Positions 15,001 through 27,320 of a stretch of 64,000 nt of DNA are shown in pieces (positions within the stretch are counted from its first letter, which is position 1; the number at the start of each line of letters is the position of its first letter). A model generated the notes under the pieces. It did no database searches, was not told where the DNA came from, and saw only the letters and a list, made by a program, of their open reading frames with translations. The stretch covers positions 29,773,707-29,837,706 of the forward strand of contig OZ029914.1 in NCBI GenBank assembly GCA_964023275.1, in the 5' to 3' direction. This stretch comes from Norana najaformis (taxonomy: Eukaryota > Annelida > Clitellata > Crassiclitellata > Hormogastridae). The translations under genes were made by a program, and so were the position numbers.

Positions 15001-18000
15001 GTACTCGCCTTTTAGTATGGAATAGTTAATAAGTTCTTCAATGCACAGACAATATACTACAACACCAACTACGAAATCTATCGTTGCTCATTACTTCTCA
15101 TAAAATTAGAAGCCAGTGTATAACCCTTAGTCATGCATTCTAATGTTCTGTTTGTCTTTTTCCAAATCTGTTCATTACGAGGCCTTGAATGGCTTTGGTG
15201 CTGGTTAAGAAAAGATGACAAAACTTGTTTGGTGTGTTGGTTATGGAGAAGAATATTCTTGGTAAAACCTGAAAACTAGTTTTAAAATGAAACACGAATG
15301 CTGAGCTGTTTGTATGTATGATGTTGTTTGAGTTTGGTGTGTTATATGCTTTAAGTAACTGATCGATTCTTTTTTGAACTGTAGGATTTTGCTCTTGATC
15401 CAGACGAAAATCACTTGAGAACTGCAGCTCACAATCTTGCACGATTCATGACTGCAGGAATGGCCCTGATCATGTGTCATGAACCTGTTCATGTCAGCAT
15501 TTGTACACAGCTCAAAACATTTTTCCTGACGGCTCTCAGGGTTCGTTCACCTCTTTCTGTGCCACATATTTGTTTTGATTTCTTGTTTTAATTAAAGTAC
15601 TGTGATTCAGTATTATCAGTTCATTAATTTCACTGTTTATTATTTTTATTACTGTTGATATCTTTATCATTATTCCTATTATTCTTAAAATTTATAAACG
15701 CTTCTGCCTGAAAAACATTCTGAAGCATGCAAGCGAGGATAAGGAGTTTTTACTGTATGTGACAAATTGGGAAAGTCTAATAAATATTGTGGCAATTTTG
15801 TATAAGGCATATATTTTACCAATTTTTTATTTTAAATTTTTCTTATCCTGAAACCCAGTTAGGCTTACTTATTTTAGTCTTTGTTATGCTATGACAATGT
15901 ATAAGTAGTTTTTTTATTATGTTTGCTATTGCATCTGTTATTACTGTTACTACTCCTACAGTATCAGATGGTTGTAGAATTCAACTAAGACTTCATTTTG
16001 GGAAATCAATCAACCAAGATGGATATTCAGATTAGAATCCTTATTTAGTTTTGATTTTAAATCTATGGTGTGTTTTGCCTGAATGTGTTGGTATATTCAT
16101 TACACAATAGGGAGCTTCACAACAGCAGAAAGACATGATCGAGCAGGCTGCCTCAGTTGTGGCTGCTGACAACACAGAGCTTGCTACAGTTTTTCTGCAG
16201 AAGACGGCTGTGGAAAAAGCTCTGCCAGAAATGGACAAAAGACTCAACCCTGTGAGTGTCGTTTTGCTGTCTTTGTAGCCCATAATTACCAACTTTACAT
16301 CCAGTTTCTCAGGTTCGTATTTCCAATGTAGTGGGGTTTTGATCCACTTGTAGGAAAGACAATGGTCTTGCTGTTGTGAAACTGGAGGTCTGTGATATGG
16401 TAATCAGGTCACACATATATGCTATGATGAAATATGTTATGTGAATTCCCAATTGAGCATTTTTAATGGATTCGATGAATGTTTTATGCACCTAACATCT
16501 CACTAAAATTGGGCTGTGATTTGTGTGACAGGACTATGAAGCGAGAAAAATGGCTAGAAATGAAGGACGTCGCTACTATGACACTGCTGTCTTGAAGTAC
16601 CAGTTGGATCGAATGCCAGAGGAAATTCGGCTGAAGCAGGGTGGATTTGGTTCCCATCAGCTGACGATCTATGACGAATTTGCCAGCAGCATACCTGGAT
16701 TCCTTCCAACAACTACTGTTGATGGCAATTTACAGGCATTGCCATATGTGATGAAGTCTGCTCAGGTAAAAACTGCTGCTGATTTCATTGTTTGCAAATA
16801 TATATTTTATAACATACTTCGAACAGCTGTGTGTGTTACCAAACAAAGACTATCATTTTACCATTAAAACTTATTTGGAATGACACTTCAGCATCGTGAT
16901 GGTGTGTTGTGATGTAATCTGACATGTGTAACTGGAGAAAGTTGTCTTGTGCCATTTGAGAAAAACTTAGGAAGTGAGTGCTGGCAATATTAAACTAGCA
17001 TCAGTTAACAATTTAACATAGGTCCAAATTGTAGTGTTAATTTCTCTGGGATGCTTTGACAACCTTAGTGCCCTTGTGAAAATTTCTTTGCATGTCTGAG
17101 TTAAGAAATCTGCCTCTCTTTGGGTGTGCACAGCACAGCCCAATCAGATAAATGGGGCACTTGTGTAACTGGAGAAAGTTGTTCTTTGTTTTAAAGCAGT
17201 TTGGAGCGGAAGAAATGGTACAGGTTTACGACAAGGTCGGTCGTGATATCGAACAGCACTTTGTGCACTTTGTCAACTCTCCACTGATGAACTCGATGAG
17301 GACTCTTCTTGAATACATCCTTCTTGCACGAAACTCTGTGCGAGACATCAATGCTGCCCTGGCGCTCCTTCAACGCGCTGTTGAGGGCATGCTGGAGGGA
17401 ATGATGCTGACCCATGGTGATCCAGAGGCAATGGCCCGATATCGTGACAGTCATCTCGTTGTGCTGAAGACTTTGCAAGATCCACGAGTGTATGGTCCCC
17501 AGTGGACTAACAAGCAAGTAACAAGGTACAAAAGAGGTGCAGCATCAGTTTCCTTACAGTAGACAAATCAGTTGAGGCTTTTGATGTACTAATTTTGCTC
17601 TGGATATATGCTTGACTGATAATGTCATGTTTTTGTAGTTGCACTAAGGGAACAATTTTTGCATGTAGTATTGTATTAATGCTGAAATGTGCATTAACGT
17701 TGCTATTTGATATCCGAAATGATCAATTTATGTTCTGCCAAATTAGGGTATGTTTAATAAGGAAGTGGTTACTGTATCCAGACTGCTATTTCGATTGGCG
17801 GTATACTGGTTTATCTAATCTAAGTTTATTTCTGCCTTTCTTTATTCTGTTGGCGGATGCTTTGCTTCAGTTTTCGGATGCTTTGTTTTTCAGATGCTTG
17901 ATAGAATGTCGGGACGAACTACGCTACAGCATAGATGCAGTCGACTGCCTTATACGTAACCAACTTGTCGTTGTACCACAGTATGATCTGCACTTGGCAC

Positions 18001-21000
18001 AGCTGGTTGAGAGTAGCGTTAGTCCGATGTTAGTGGCATTTGCAATGCAGCTGATTCAGCGATTCTGCCTTGATACTGACAGAAGTGGACAGGGTGTTCA
18101 GGAGGTAAGCATCTCTCATCTCAAGCAGTTATGTTGCATTTGTGACTGCAGAATTCCTGTTCGTGTTGAGTTACTGGGCAATTCTTTTTCCATTATCCTG
18201 ATGCTTAATGGGAATGCAAAGTCCTCTGTTAGTTATTTCAAGACCTAACATTCTTGTCGCTTTTTGCTTCTACAAAAGTTATACTTTCACTTGAAATTAT
18301 GATTATTGTTCGAGAAATTAGGTGTCTAATTCTTATGTGTGGATGATGCTACAGCAGTCTGCATGAAGACTTAACACTGATAACATCACAGTTCAATTTC
18401 TTCAATCTGAAGGACATCAGCAGCATAAGATTTCTTTCCCACCATACCACCTTGTGGAACAATGTCTCTTTCTCAGTCAGAGTCTTCTTGAGTGCTTCTA
18501 CATCGTTATTGTCTGATGTTGATGCTCCTTCGAGAGAAGCATGTCCCCAGTGACTAGCTGCATGACTTGGCCCACTAACCAACTGCATGGCTTGGCCTGA
18601 TAGCCAACTGTGTGATTCAGTGCAGCTGTGCGTGTCATTTGGCTGCACCAGACTGAATGTGTTTATCGGCCATCTTTCAGATCTCCACAGTATTATGCAT
18701 ATTCTTAATGTATGAAGCTAATTTTGTGATCTTTGTTGAAGACTGTGCTAAATTCTGGCTAATGTTTTCAAGTAATTGGTAACTGCATTGTTAACATTAT
18801 ACAGTTGATATTAAGTGATAGTTGTTTATGCCAAAGATTAGACTATAAGTAAAAATGGTTTTCTTTTAAAGGGTGAGTTCAATAGTACAGTGGAAGCATT
18901 GTCACGCCTTGCCCTTCACTCCAGACAACTTCCAGAAGGGTAATTGTTAATTTTATATTGGATCTTTGTTGCTCTTTTTTTCTAAACCTTGTAGCATAGT
19001 TACATGTGACAACTTTGACATTTGACTATCCCAGTGCAAATGATAAAGTTGTGACATAATATAATGATCTAACTATTTGGATTTTTTGTAGTTTTGACCA
19101 TCAATTACAAAAATTTAATGTAACTGTATAATAGGATTTGATGACTTCCACATCCCAGGTCTTGGGAGCTTCCTCCTTAAGACGTATTCATCTGGTACGT
19201 GTGGTTAATGTTTATGCTGTTGTTCTGATCTGGTAGCCTGACAAGTCTTCTCGATGCAGTTCGCCAGCGCAATGGAGATCTTGGGCTGCATGACCGTGCT
19301 TCACTTGGACCAGCTTCAGTCATGCATTCAGGAATCAACCAAGCGAGGGAGTTTGATGATCCACCTGGCCTCCATGATAAAACAGAGTTCCTGCTTCGTG
19401 AATGGGTCAATCTCTACCATGCTCCAAGTGCAGGCCGAGACAGTGGAAAGGCATTCAACACATTTGTTGCACAGGTAGAGATGCCTTTAGTGCTTGCAAA
19501 CACATTTATACACATTCTGATTGGAAATTTGGGTTTTTCTGCACCCTGTATAACACTGTGCCGTTTGTATTCATTGTACAACAATATTTGTGTCACCGCG
19601 TCTAATAGTCAGGCTTTTTGTTTCACCACGTCTAACAGTCAGGCTTATAGTCAGGAGCAACTTATAGTCCGAAAAAATATATTGATTTGAAAGGATCAGA
19701 AACTTTTAAAGAGATGTTCTTCATCTATTCTCATTTCCTGTTTTTGTATTTATTCTGGAAAATGTCAAATACATTATTTTCAACAGCAGTTCTTTAAGCC
19801 AAAGGGAATATAAATGTTAACTTAATGTAAGCCTATGCATCTGAATGAATTTAGCCAAGCAGTGCATGTATTTGGCAGTCAGTTGTAGGGTTGTTTAGAT
19901 CTATCTGTTTGGTTGTTCAGTGGAATGAATTGTTTATCACCTCAATCGATGGTGCTGAATTGAATTAACGACTCAGTAGTCTAGCGGAGCCAACAGTCAT
20001 GTGTCGTGTTGTAAATATCTGAAATATCTGATGAGGTAAACGTCGAGGTTTGCCAGCAAAATGAGGATATTGTATAGCAATAAGGTTAATAATAATAATA
20101 ATAATAAGGTATCTTGCGTGACTATGAGGTATTCATGCGTGATGGATTTTGTGCTTTTTTAGATGCATTTTCATGGTATCTTGAAGACAGATGATATGAT
20201 CAGCAGATTCTTTCGCCTTTGCACTGAGATGTGTGTTGATTTGTGCTACCGGGCACTTTCAGAACAAACACAGAGCGTTACACGTGTCCGTGTACAGTGT
20301 TTTCACACCCTGGATGCATTTGTCCGGCTTACTGTACTGCTGTTGAAGCATTCTGGAGATGTTGCCAACACACAGACTAAAATCAATCTGCTAAACAAGG
20401 TTTGCTGTCTTTGCCGTTATACCAGAAACTTTTTATAGCGCTGTCTTTGTGAACCATATCGAGAACTGCCTTATAACGAGACCACTGTATTTTTTGCAGC
20501 AGAATTAAATTAGGTTTAAATTAAATTTTCAACCATGTTATATCAGAATTCATGACATAACGAAGAGTGTTATAACGAGTCTCGTGTGTTAGAATACTAG
20601 CAATATTTAAATAGATTCTCACGTTAAGACGAGGTCACATAACATTTTATGCCTAGCTTTTTGTGTGCATTGTGATAACTTGTAACAGGCAGTAAAAAAG
20701 ATATTGATTAGGAAAAGAAATCCTGTTCTCATGCATATTAATAAGGCGAGGGTGTAAGGATTGAATTTGACCTGAATGATGCCAAGCAACGGGAAGAGAA
20801 TTACTTAACCAGTTCAGCAAAACTACTAAGAATTGGTCTTGGAATAACAGTTTTGTTGTTAAGTAAACACTTAGACTGTAGTGTGGAAATGTGCAAAGCA
20901 TTAAGTCTTGCTGCTGTTTTAGGTATTGGGCATTGTTGCCGGGATCTTGCTGCAGGATCATGAGGTCAGGCGGGTTGAATTTCAGCAGCTGCCATACCAT

Positions 21001-24000
21001 CGCATATTCATCATGCTGTTCATTGAGCTCAACAATCCTGAACCGATCCTTGAAAATATCAACTTCGAAATCTTACAAGCATTCTGGTAATCTTTTTTCA
21101 GCATTGGGTTGTCTTAGCAAGTGCCAACAGTTTTAGGCACATTTATTGGAAGTGTTAACTTATGCATTTTGTATATTTGAGCAGTAGCAGTTTAGTGGCT
21201 GATACCTGTAGTTAATTAATTATATGTCTGAGTCTCTCATAAGAATTTGTTTGAATTTCATCTAATGATTTGAACAGACCACGAGTTATTTTACAACATG
21301 TTAAGTTCTAGGTACTGCACATTTCATTAAGACTTGTTTTTTGTTAATGTTGCTGAATTTATTGCTTTGATGTTTTGCAGTAATATATTGCACTTTTTGC
21401 GTCCAACAAAAGCACCTGGATTTGCATACGCCTGGTTGGAGGTGGTCTCTCATCGAGTGTTCATTGGCCGAATGCTGGCAGCGAATGCGCCCCATAGGGT
21501 AGGCTCTCTGTGTGGTTGTTACTTGTTATTCGTTCATCTAGAACATTTATGTAGTGCTTAGCTAGATATTTACTCAGAGGCACACCCAACCCAGCCATGA
21601 GAAAGTAGAACAGTTTTCAAGTGATGGTGATAGGTGTACGGACCTTGTGGTGATTTTTCTCTGATCTGTAGTTTTTTGAGTCAGTTCAATATTATTTTTT
21701 TAATTTGAGTATTCGTAAGTGGCACTTTGATCTAAACTCAGTCTGCTAACCATAGGCTTATACTTGGGAATCTGCAGATATGAATTCCTAGCTGGTTGGT
21801 CTAATCAGCATTAGCATGTTTTTTTTATCTTGAATGATCTTATCCGTGGAATACATAACTAGGATTTCAGATGTTGGAGCCAACAGTTTTCTGATTAAAG
21901 AGGGTTATTGCCAAAGTTATGAGAATGGTCTTTTGATGCAGGGGTATTCCTTATTTTCATATTTTGTGTTTTGAATGATGGCCTGTAATAGCTTCCTGAA
22001 TGCATGGCAACATATGCTGCCTGGTTTTCATATTTTATGCTGTGGATTAAAATTAATGTGCAGCCACAACTCCACCTGGGCACTTAGAGTCCATTTCTAG
22101 AGAAAGTGAGAGGCTTTAGATAGATGCTGTATAAATGTCCTGTTATTTATTCTGGTCAGCTTATGTATAAATATTTTGGGTAATGTGAATTTTATCATGT
22201 GTTCATGTGAACGTTTTCCTTTGATCACAGACGTGGGGAATGTACGCTCAGTTGCTCATAGACCTCTTCACATTTCTTTCACCATTCTTGAGGAATGCTG
22301 ATTTGACTAAATCACTTCAGTTGCTGTACAAGGTATTGAATTTGAATAAATCACAAATGATCTTCTTGAAGGTTAAGTAAGTATGTAATAAATCTTTATT
22401 AGCATGAGGCAAATGCCCCCATTTCACAACAGCAATGCTGCAAACAGTGAAAAAGTAGCAAAATATCTGTCAGAAAACGATGCAATATTATAAACTGTGT
22501 AAAAAGTCTAACTTTATATGCAGTTTGAGAGGAAGCTTAAACAGCTTTAAAAGTCTTACCTTATGTGTGGTTCAAGAGAATGTGTGTAATCACAATTTTT
22601 ATCAATAAAGTGGGTTAATGATGAAGGGTTTTTATGGGGCAGTGTATAGAAGTATGGTAATTCAATTGTATGTCCGCTTTTCCATAAATTGAATTAATGG
22701 GATTGCTGTGCAAGAAGTAACTGGTTAAGACAGTAATGGGGTAATATATGATATCTTATGGGGTTATATATTGCAAACGACATCACTTACTTATTGAAGT
22801 TTTGTCTATTCATGATCCTGAATCTTAACCCCATGATAAATATGATTATTCAGGTTTGTATCTTGCCAGGATATGAGTGATCACTCAGTTCATTTGTGCT
22901 TAACTGCTTTAATTTTTGAAAAGTAAGACTGCTAATTTGTGTATAGATTTGTGGATTGGTTGAATTAAATTGGACGTCAGTTCACTGTGGTGGTGGCAGA
23001 AGTGGACAAATGTTTGGCCATCTCAGTTGCCCGACCATTTGATCATTTCAGTGGCTGAATTAGGAAATTTAGCAAATGCTCAGTTGTTTGCACTGCCATA
23101 AAGAGGAGGGACTGTTTGTTTAACACTTTGGGCTGTCACATCCTGGCAGATTCTGTTTTCATGAATTTGGAATTTGTTCTTTTCTAAAGGAAGGATATGA
23201 GTGTGTTTTACAAAGTTAGGACTCATTTTTTTACCTGCACTTGAAGTGTTGTCATTGCATGCATGTTCTTTTTATGTTTGTTTTAAATTCAGGGAACTAT
23301 GAGAGTTCTTCTTGTGATGCTTCATGATTTTCCTGACTTCTTGTGCGAGTACCATTATGCCTTTTGCGACATAATCCCACCCAACTGCATTCAAGTTAGA
23401 AATCTAATTCTGAGCGCTTTTCCACGAAGCATGCGCCTGCCAGACCCATTCACTCCTAATCTGAAGGTTGACATACTGCCGGAGATCGCCATTGCTCCAC
23501 GCATCGTAACAAACTTCTCAAATATGATTCAGCCTCCATCACTAAAGAAGGTGAGATTCTGTTCATGCTGTACATGAGAACTGAGCTGTCTCTATATCTC
23601 TAAGGCTCACTGTGTAAATTTGACCGACTTAGGTGTAGTTTTGATATACTGGTACCATCAGTTGCATTTGAAATTGTTATTTCTTCTTGTGCATCCAAAG
23701 TTGCTGTAAAATCAGTCCTGAGAAGATTTGCAGGGTGGTATTTTGGACCAGAGTTTCTGGATGCTACCAGTTCTGTGGCAGCATCCAGAAATTCTAGATG
23801 TTATGGAAGCAAAGATTGCAGAATGGTAAGAGAAAAACTGCAGTGACACAAGGTCACTGGACATCCAAGGTCAAACGGCAGCGTCCATGTCTTGGCATTG
23901 CTGAGCTTGTGGTGTGTCTTGCAATTCATTTCGACAGCCCTGGTTTCTAAATGATTTGTATCAATAATTATTTGGAAACTGCTATAGTGTGACTAATTTT

Positions 24001-27000
24001 GCTCAAGGCATTAGTTGATGGTCGCTGCTAAGCAAATCGGTGTGAATGTCAAATTCCATGGTAAGATTGGTCAAAAACCACAAGGGAAATCTGAGAAGAG
24101 AGAACTGCTCTGACACAGCCTACGCAGGAAATGAGTCCAGGAAACTACGAGATTTAAATTGGGAATTAAAGATAAACACAGACGATCTGTTATCTCCATT
24201 CTCGTTGTATTTGTGGGAATGAAGTAGACAGGTAACTGGGTAGGTACTCTTAATGATTTTAAGACCTTTTAGCAGGAGGTGTGTGTGATGTTTTGACAAA
24301 ATTGGTGTGGAAAGTACACTTGTTTACATACATATACATGTATATGTATGTGTGGAATTGCGGCTATAGTCGAATGGTGTGCATGCATCCATTTAAATAA
24401 CATAGTACCATATATTTTTTGTTGCATTGAAATAGGTAAATCATATTTATTTATAATAATTTTTTGTCAATCTGTAGGACCTGGACTCTTACTTGCTAAC
24501 GAGGTCTCCTGTGACCTTCCTCTCAGAATTGAGAAGCAAACTCCAGGTAATTGTTACTTCTAATCAAAGTGTCCTCTTTCTGATCATGTAATCTGTCTGT
24601 CTGTAGACTTGTGTTGCTAAAATTTAGACAAGTATTGGCTCACACATTAATGTCACAAGATTTCACATAAATTAAATTCCAGATTATTCTCATATCAGTA
24701 CCTTAGTTCTGTGCATTAAAGTTACAAGCTTTTAAACTTGCCACTCACAGCTGCCTGGAGTCAGAAAGAGAGTGCCTTACCTACTAATGCAGTAAATTTT
24801 GGCTATTGTTTGTATAGTATAAGAGCAAAATTAAGGTCAACAAACAACAGACAGTATGCATTTATTACTCAGTGGCCTTTATTTTAAAGGTTTAAATTGA
24901 GGTCACCAGAACTGAACACAGGTAGGGTAATTCCATGAAACAGCTTCTCTCAGAAGCTTTCCAGAAGTGCTGAATTTGTAGTTCTGTAGGTAGTATTTAA
25001 GATAACGTATGAGTTTTCTGTGTGTTAAAGGTGTCGAACATTGGTGGACTGAAATACAACATCCCACTGATGAATAGCATAGTGCTTCATGTTGGGACAC
25101 AGGCTATCCAGCAGATTCAGAAGAAAGGCCATACTCCAAACATGAGTACCATTGCTCACTCGTCACACATGGATATATTCCAGAATCTAGCTGTGGATTT
25201 AGATACGGAGGGTGAGAATAATGTGTGAATTATGGGGCACTTGTTAATATTAAAATACAAAACTTAATATGATTGTACTAGCACTACAAAAAAATAATTA
25301 AATTGTATGCCTAGTTCAAATGGGTGAAAATTAGTTATGAAAAAGTAATGAAATGATTATTCTTTGCATATTTTCGATGACCATTAGTTATTTAAATTTG
25401 AACTTCTAAGAGTTTGTTCTGGATAATCAAACTGTGCTTGGTATTTAGTCCTTTAAGGGGCTTATTAACAGATTTCACACATCTTGCATACATCCTTACC
25501 TGCAAATACATGTGTACTGGTAGATACATCCATCTGCCAAAAAGAGTTTTCTTTGTTATTAACTATTTCTTTACTGTTTGTTTTATGGTTTTATGGCTTT
25601 ATTTTCTCAAGTTTAATGATTTCTGTGAAATAACAGGTCGTTACTTGTTTCTGAATGCCATGGCGAACCAGCTTCGCTATCCCAACAGCCACACTCATTA
25701 CTTCAGTTGTACTCTGTTGTACCTGTTTGCGGAGGCCAACACCGAAGCCATTCAGGAACAGATAACGCGGGTTCTTCTTGAACGGCTGATAGTCAATCGC
25801 CCACATCCTTGGGGTCTGCTTGTCACATTCATTGAACTCATCAAAAACCCGCAGTTCAAGTTCTGGAATCACGAGTTTGTTCGCTGTGCCCCAGAGATTG
25901 AAAAGTGAGTGACATGTTTTGTGAAGAAACTGTTCTGTGATTTTCGAAAGTGTTTTAAATTGTACTCTGCTTTTCAATGCTGTGACTCTGTCTTAAAACG
26001 TTAGCATCTAGGAAATTTTATGTTGACTGGTTTTACATTCTGACCTGGTTGGGAAGGTGGTTTCCTGTGGGAAGAATTGAGCATTTGCTTTTGAATGTAT
26101 TGTTTTCCTTTGGTTTATTTTGCCTTGGCTAAAAAATTTCATTCCCAGCATACTTACTAGAAGGTAGACTTTACACTAGAAATGTATGTACACAGCTTTA
26201 AAATCCTCCAGTGTTCTGAATGGTTTGGAAATGGCAAAGAAATTCTTGCATGACAGTGGTGCCCTGGATTTTGAACTCTAGAAAAGATCATCTGATGAAA
26301 GCTGGTTTACCTAGACAAGCCTCAAAATTCACTTCAAGTCAGTTCTGTTAAGTAAGTAATGCATTTGCTAACACATTGCAAATAAAATGTTTGCTTGAAC
26401 AACAGTTGTGACTGTGCTTGAGAAAAGGGTACTGATATCGATACAAAACAAATTTGTGAGAAATGCGCTCAGAAGGCAAATAGGCATAAAATTGGCCAAA
26501 ATCAGTTCTTTGCATGTTTAAATTCCTTACTCTGTTACCTTACCTATGAAATTGTTATTCTTATGCAATGTTTTGATATCTAAGTATATTTATTGTTAAT
26601 TTTGTTATGATGCCCCACAACAAAAACTTAATTCGGCATGTCCCCAATTTGAAGTGGTGTACACTGATGATTATGCAAATAAACAATTCATGTAAATATT
26701 TTTCTTAGCCAGTTTTTATGGAGGTTTAATTGATGATGGCCTGAGAGGCGGATGCATATGCTCCAATTTACTTTACTCGTAAACATTTACGACCCTAGGC
26801 ACAGCAGTTTAGGTCAGGTCATAGTTATGATATTTGTGATTCTCAAAATTAGCTGAAAAGACACCTCCATGTTTAAAAACTTGTAAGTTTTTTACTATTT
26901 GTGATAGAATCATGGGGTTTTCACCTAGTTATTCAGCAATTCCAGCCCAGTCCAATTCTGTTTTGATTTTTTGCTAACTCTGGTACCTTTTCTGATGAAT

Positions 27001-27320
27001 ATAATACAAGTGTTTAGTGGGTAAAATTCCATAGTGGGATATAAATCGAATAAAAATACTATTTACATAGATTGATTATTGGCAAACATTTTACAAGATG
27101 AATTAAACATACTGATATGAAGCTGGTATTTGTGCAACAGAATATGATTTTTTTAGGAACAAGATAATAATATGATGGTCAAAATTTCAAATTTTTTTGG
27201 CAGCTTACATCAGCTATTGATGTTTTGTTTTTTCTTTGTAGGTTATTAGAATCCGTAGCCAGGTCTTGTATGCCACCAAAATCTACAATGCGTGACCAAG
27301 ATGGTCAGGAGCTGAGATAA
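1..27320 (+). CDS. CNOT1: CCR4-NOT transcription complex subunit 1 (5'-truncated by window edge)
   Basis: Scaffold of the CCR4-NOT deadenylase, which shortens mRNA poly(A) tails and mediates translational repression. Coding exons read from GT-AG sites and phase: 1-166, 2020-2191, 2563-2782, 4363-4563, 5081-5283, 5425-5549, 6087-6197, 9630-9708, 10384-10608, 11150-11293, 11648-11827, 12548-12775, 13510-13644, 13993-14289, 14814-14954, 15385-15540, 16111-16251, 16532-16765, 17200-17525, 17894-18104, 18872-18939, 19237-19474, 20163-20399, 20923-21086, 21381-21498, 22231-22332, 23293-23550, 24478-24546, 25031-25211, 25637-25904, 27242-27320. From base 3 they total 5475 nt, a whole number of codons. 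Hallmarks in order: [20 protein letters not shown] (MIF4G region that binds CNOT7/8); [22 protein letters not shown] (CNOT9-binding region); LREWVNLYH; and the very conserved NOT-box end with [19 protein letters not shown] and NRPHPWGLL. Early linkers (exons 2-4 and 9) are Gly/Ala/Ser/Gln-rich and divergent. The C-terminus after the last NOT helix differs from vertebrates. The 5' exons lie upstream of the window. Confidence 0.97.
1330..1790 (+). mobile_element. LINE fragment, CR1/L2-type endonuclease region
   Basis: This lies in CNOT1 intron 1. Translated pieces in the plus direction resemble the APE endonuclease of CR1/L2 elements: a VYHPPS stretch, then [11 protein letters not shown] near 1570 (consensus GDFNIHVD), DLLITW near 1650, and FDHTAII near 1710 where the family has SDH. 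The frame shifts several times, so it is a dead 5'-truncated or fragmented copy. The LINE may extend back to about 0.9 kb, where I see no sure motif. Confidence 0.7.
3010..3760 (-). mobile_element. LINE fragment, CR1/L2-type reverse transcriptase
   Basis: This lies in CNOT1 intron 3 on the opposite strand. A 92-codon open stretch (3463-3741) reads [15 protein letters not shown] followed by NYPLIFNL and KVIEKLV. This is the family's first RT block (consensus AVVRPLLKKP...NYRPISNLPFLSKVLEKVV). Further along the same strand, near 3300, YDIQLYST corresponds to the ADDTQLYLS catalytic block with the aspartate pair altered. The copy is non-functional. It sits immediately upstream of a separate mariner MITE. 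Confidence 0.75.
3904..4285 (+). mobile_element. Tc1/mariner MITE with 103-bp inverted ends and a transposase N-terminus
   Basis: The 382-bp element begins CACTGTGTCCGG and ends CCGGACACAGTG. It is flanked by TA on both sides (3902-3903 and 4286-4287), the Tc1/mariner target duplication. The terminal inverted repeats are 3904-4006 and 4183-4285, with only two mismatches seen by eye. The 176-bp centre holds an ATG at 4113 that opens [16 protein letters not shown], resembling the first helix of a mariner-type transposase. It runs straight into the right repeat and stops at 4295. This is a deletion derivative of an autonomous element. The near-identical ends suggest recent insertion in CNOT1 intron 3. 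Confidence 0.92.
6200..7520 (+). repeat. Degenerate A/T-rich tandem repeat in CNOT1 intron 7
   Basis: Variants of a core close to TTTGAATTACTCTTTAAAAT, followed by a short ATCTGGTC-like linker, recur dozens of times at irregular spacing of about 25-40 bp. Examples lie near 6200, 6605, 6810, 6905, 7090, 7255 and 7375. All face the same way. Units differ by substitutions and small indels, so this is an old minisatellite. It makes this 3.4-kb intron the longest among the visible CNOT1 introns. Confidence 0.7.
7740..7870 (+). repeat. Local tandem duplication, about 55-bp unit
   Basis: Two adjacent copies share TATTTTATGA, ACTTTAGTTCTG and a following AATCCT. A shorter internal TTTTATGACTATC doublet lies between them. 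It is in CNOT1 intron 7 and has no coding potential. Confidence 0.55.
8935..9130 (-). repeat. tRNA-like SINE in CNOT1 intron 7
   Basis: On the minus strand, 9110-9045 reads like a degenerate tRNA: TAGCCAATTGG (A box), GTTAGAGCGCTCGGCTTGCAA and then GGTCCAAGCC (weak B box). The following body (9045-8935) has a second copy at 40868-40985 sharing GTAAAGCATCCTTGAAG (plus-strand sense). A tRNA-like head plus a body found elsewhere is the pattern of a SINE. I do not know the family, and the head and body could be separate insertions. Confidence 0.55.
9284..9335 (+). repeat. 26-bp perfect-length tandem doublet
   Basis: Two head-to-tail 26-bp units (9284-9309 and 9310-9335) begin AGAGAATAGTT and end GATGTCATGCC. 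I see a single T/C difference between them, so the duplication is recent. Confidence 0.8.
12890..13220 (+). mobile_element. LINE fragment, CR1/L2-type ORF2 C-terminal region
   Basis: This lies in CNOT1 intron 12. Near 12968-13045 the plus strand reads [15 protein letters not shown] and then [13 protein letters not shown], the well-known tail of CR1/L2 polymerases. Further on, near 13110-13200, [13 protein letters not shown]-like remnants follow in other frames. The copy is frame-broken and dead. Confidence 0.75.
19585..19680 (+). repeat. Short repeat with two TAGTCAGGCT units and a TTATAGTCCG end
   Basis: Two imperfect units share CGTCTAA, AGTCAGGCTT and CACC, followed by AACTTATAGTCCGAAAAA. 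That end recalls the CTTATAGTCCGAAAAATACGG edge found in common animal DNA-transposon MITEs. Only one end is recognisable, so the assignment is tentative. It lies in CNOT1 intron 22. Confidence 0.4.
20445..20640. repeat. Possible old pogo-like MITE, TATAACGAG motifs
   Basis: CNOT1 intron 23 contains TTATAACGAGACC near 20471, ACATAACGAAGAG near 20552 and TTATAACGAGTCTC near 20570. These are reminiscent of the GTTATAACGA repeats of pogo/Tigger-type elements. A weaker relative lies at about 9880-9980 (GATATAATGCGAATTTCGG then GTATAACATGG). No clear terminal repeats or target duplication could be fixed by eye. Confidence 0.3.
23754..23791. other. 15-bp inverted repeat (hairpin), 8-nt loop
   Basis: TTTCTGGATGCTACC at 23754-23768 pairs with GGCAGCATCCAGAAA at 23777-23791, with one mismatch. 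It lies in CNOT1 intron 27, and I see no known function for it. Confidence 0.75.
24326..24351. other. 26-bp perfect palindrome
   Basis: The half-site ACATACATATACA at 24326-24338 is followed by its exact reverse complement. It is an alternating purine-pyrimidine sequence in CNOT1 intron 27, about 130 bp upstream of the next exon. It is probably a small microsatellite by-product. Confidence 0.85.

Noticed and set aside
18349-18648. A 99-codon minus-strand frame with a short coiled-coil-like [13 protein letters not shown]
   Set aside because: It lies in CNOT1 intron 20, has no convincing splice partner, and contains three imperfect repeats of a CTGCATGGCTTGGCC-like word. It could be a piece of an old retroposed gene, but I cannot support this.
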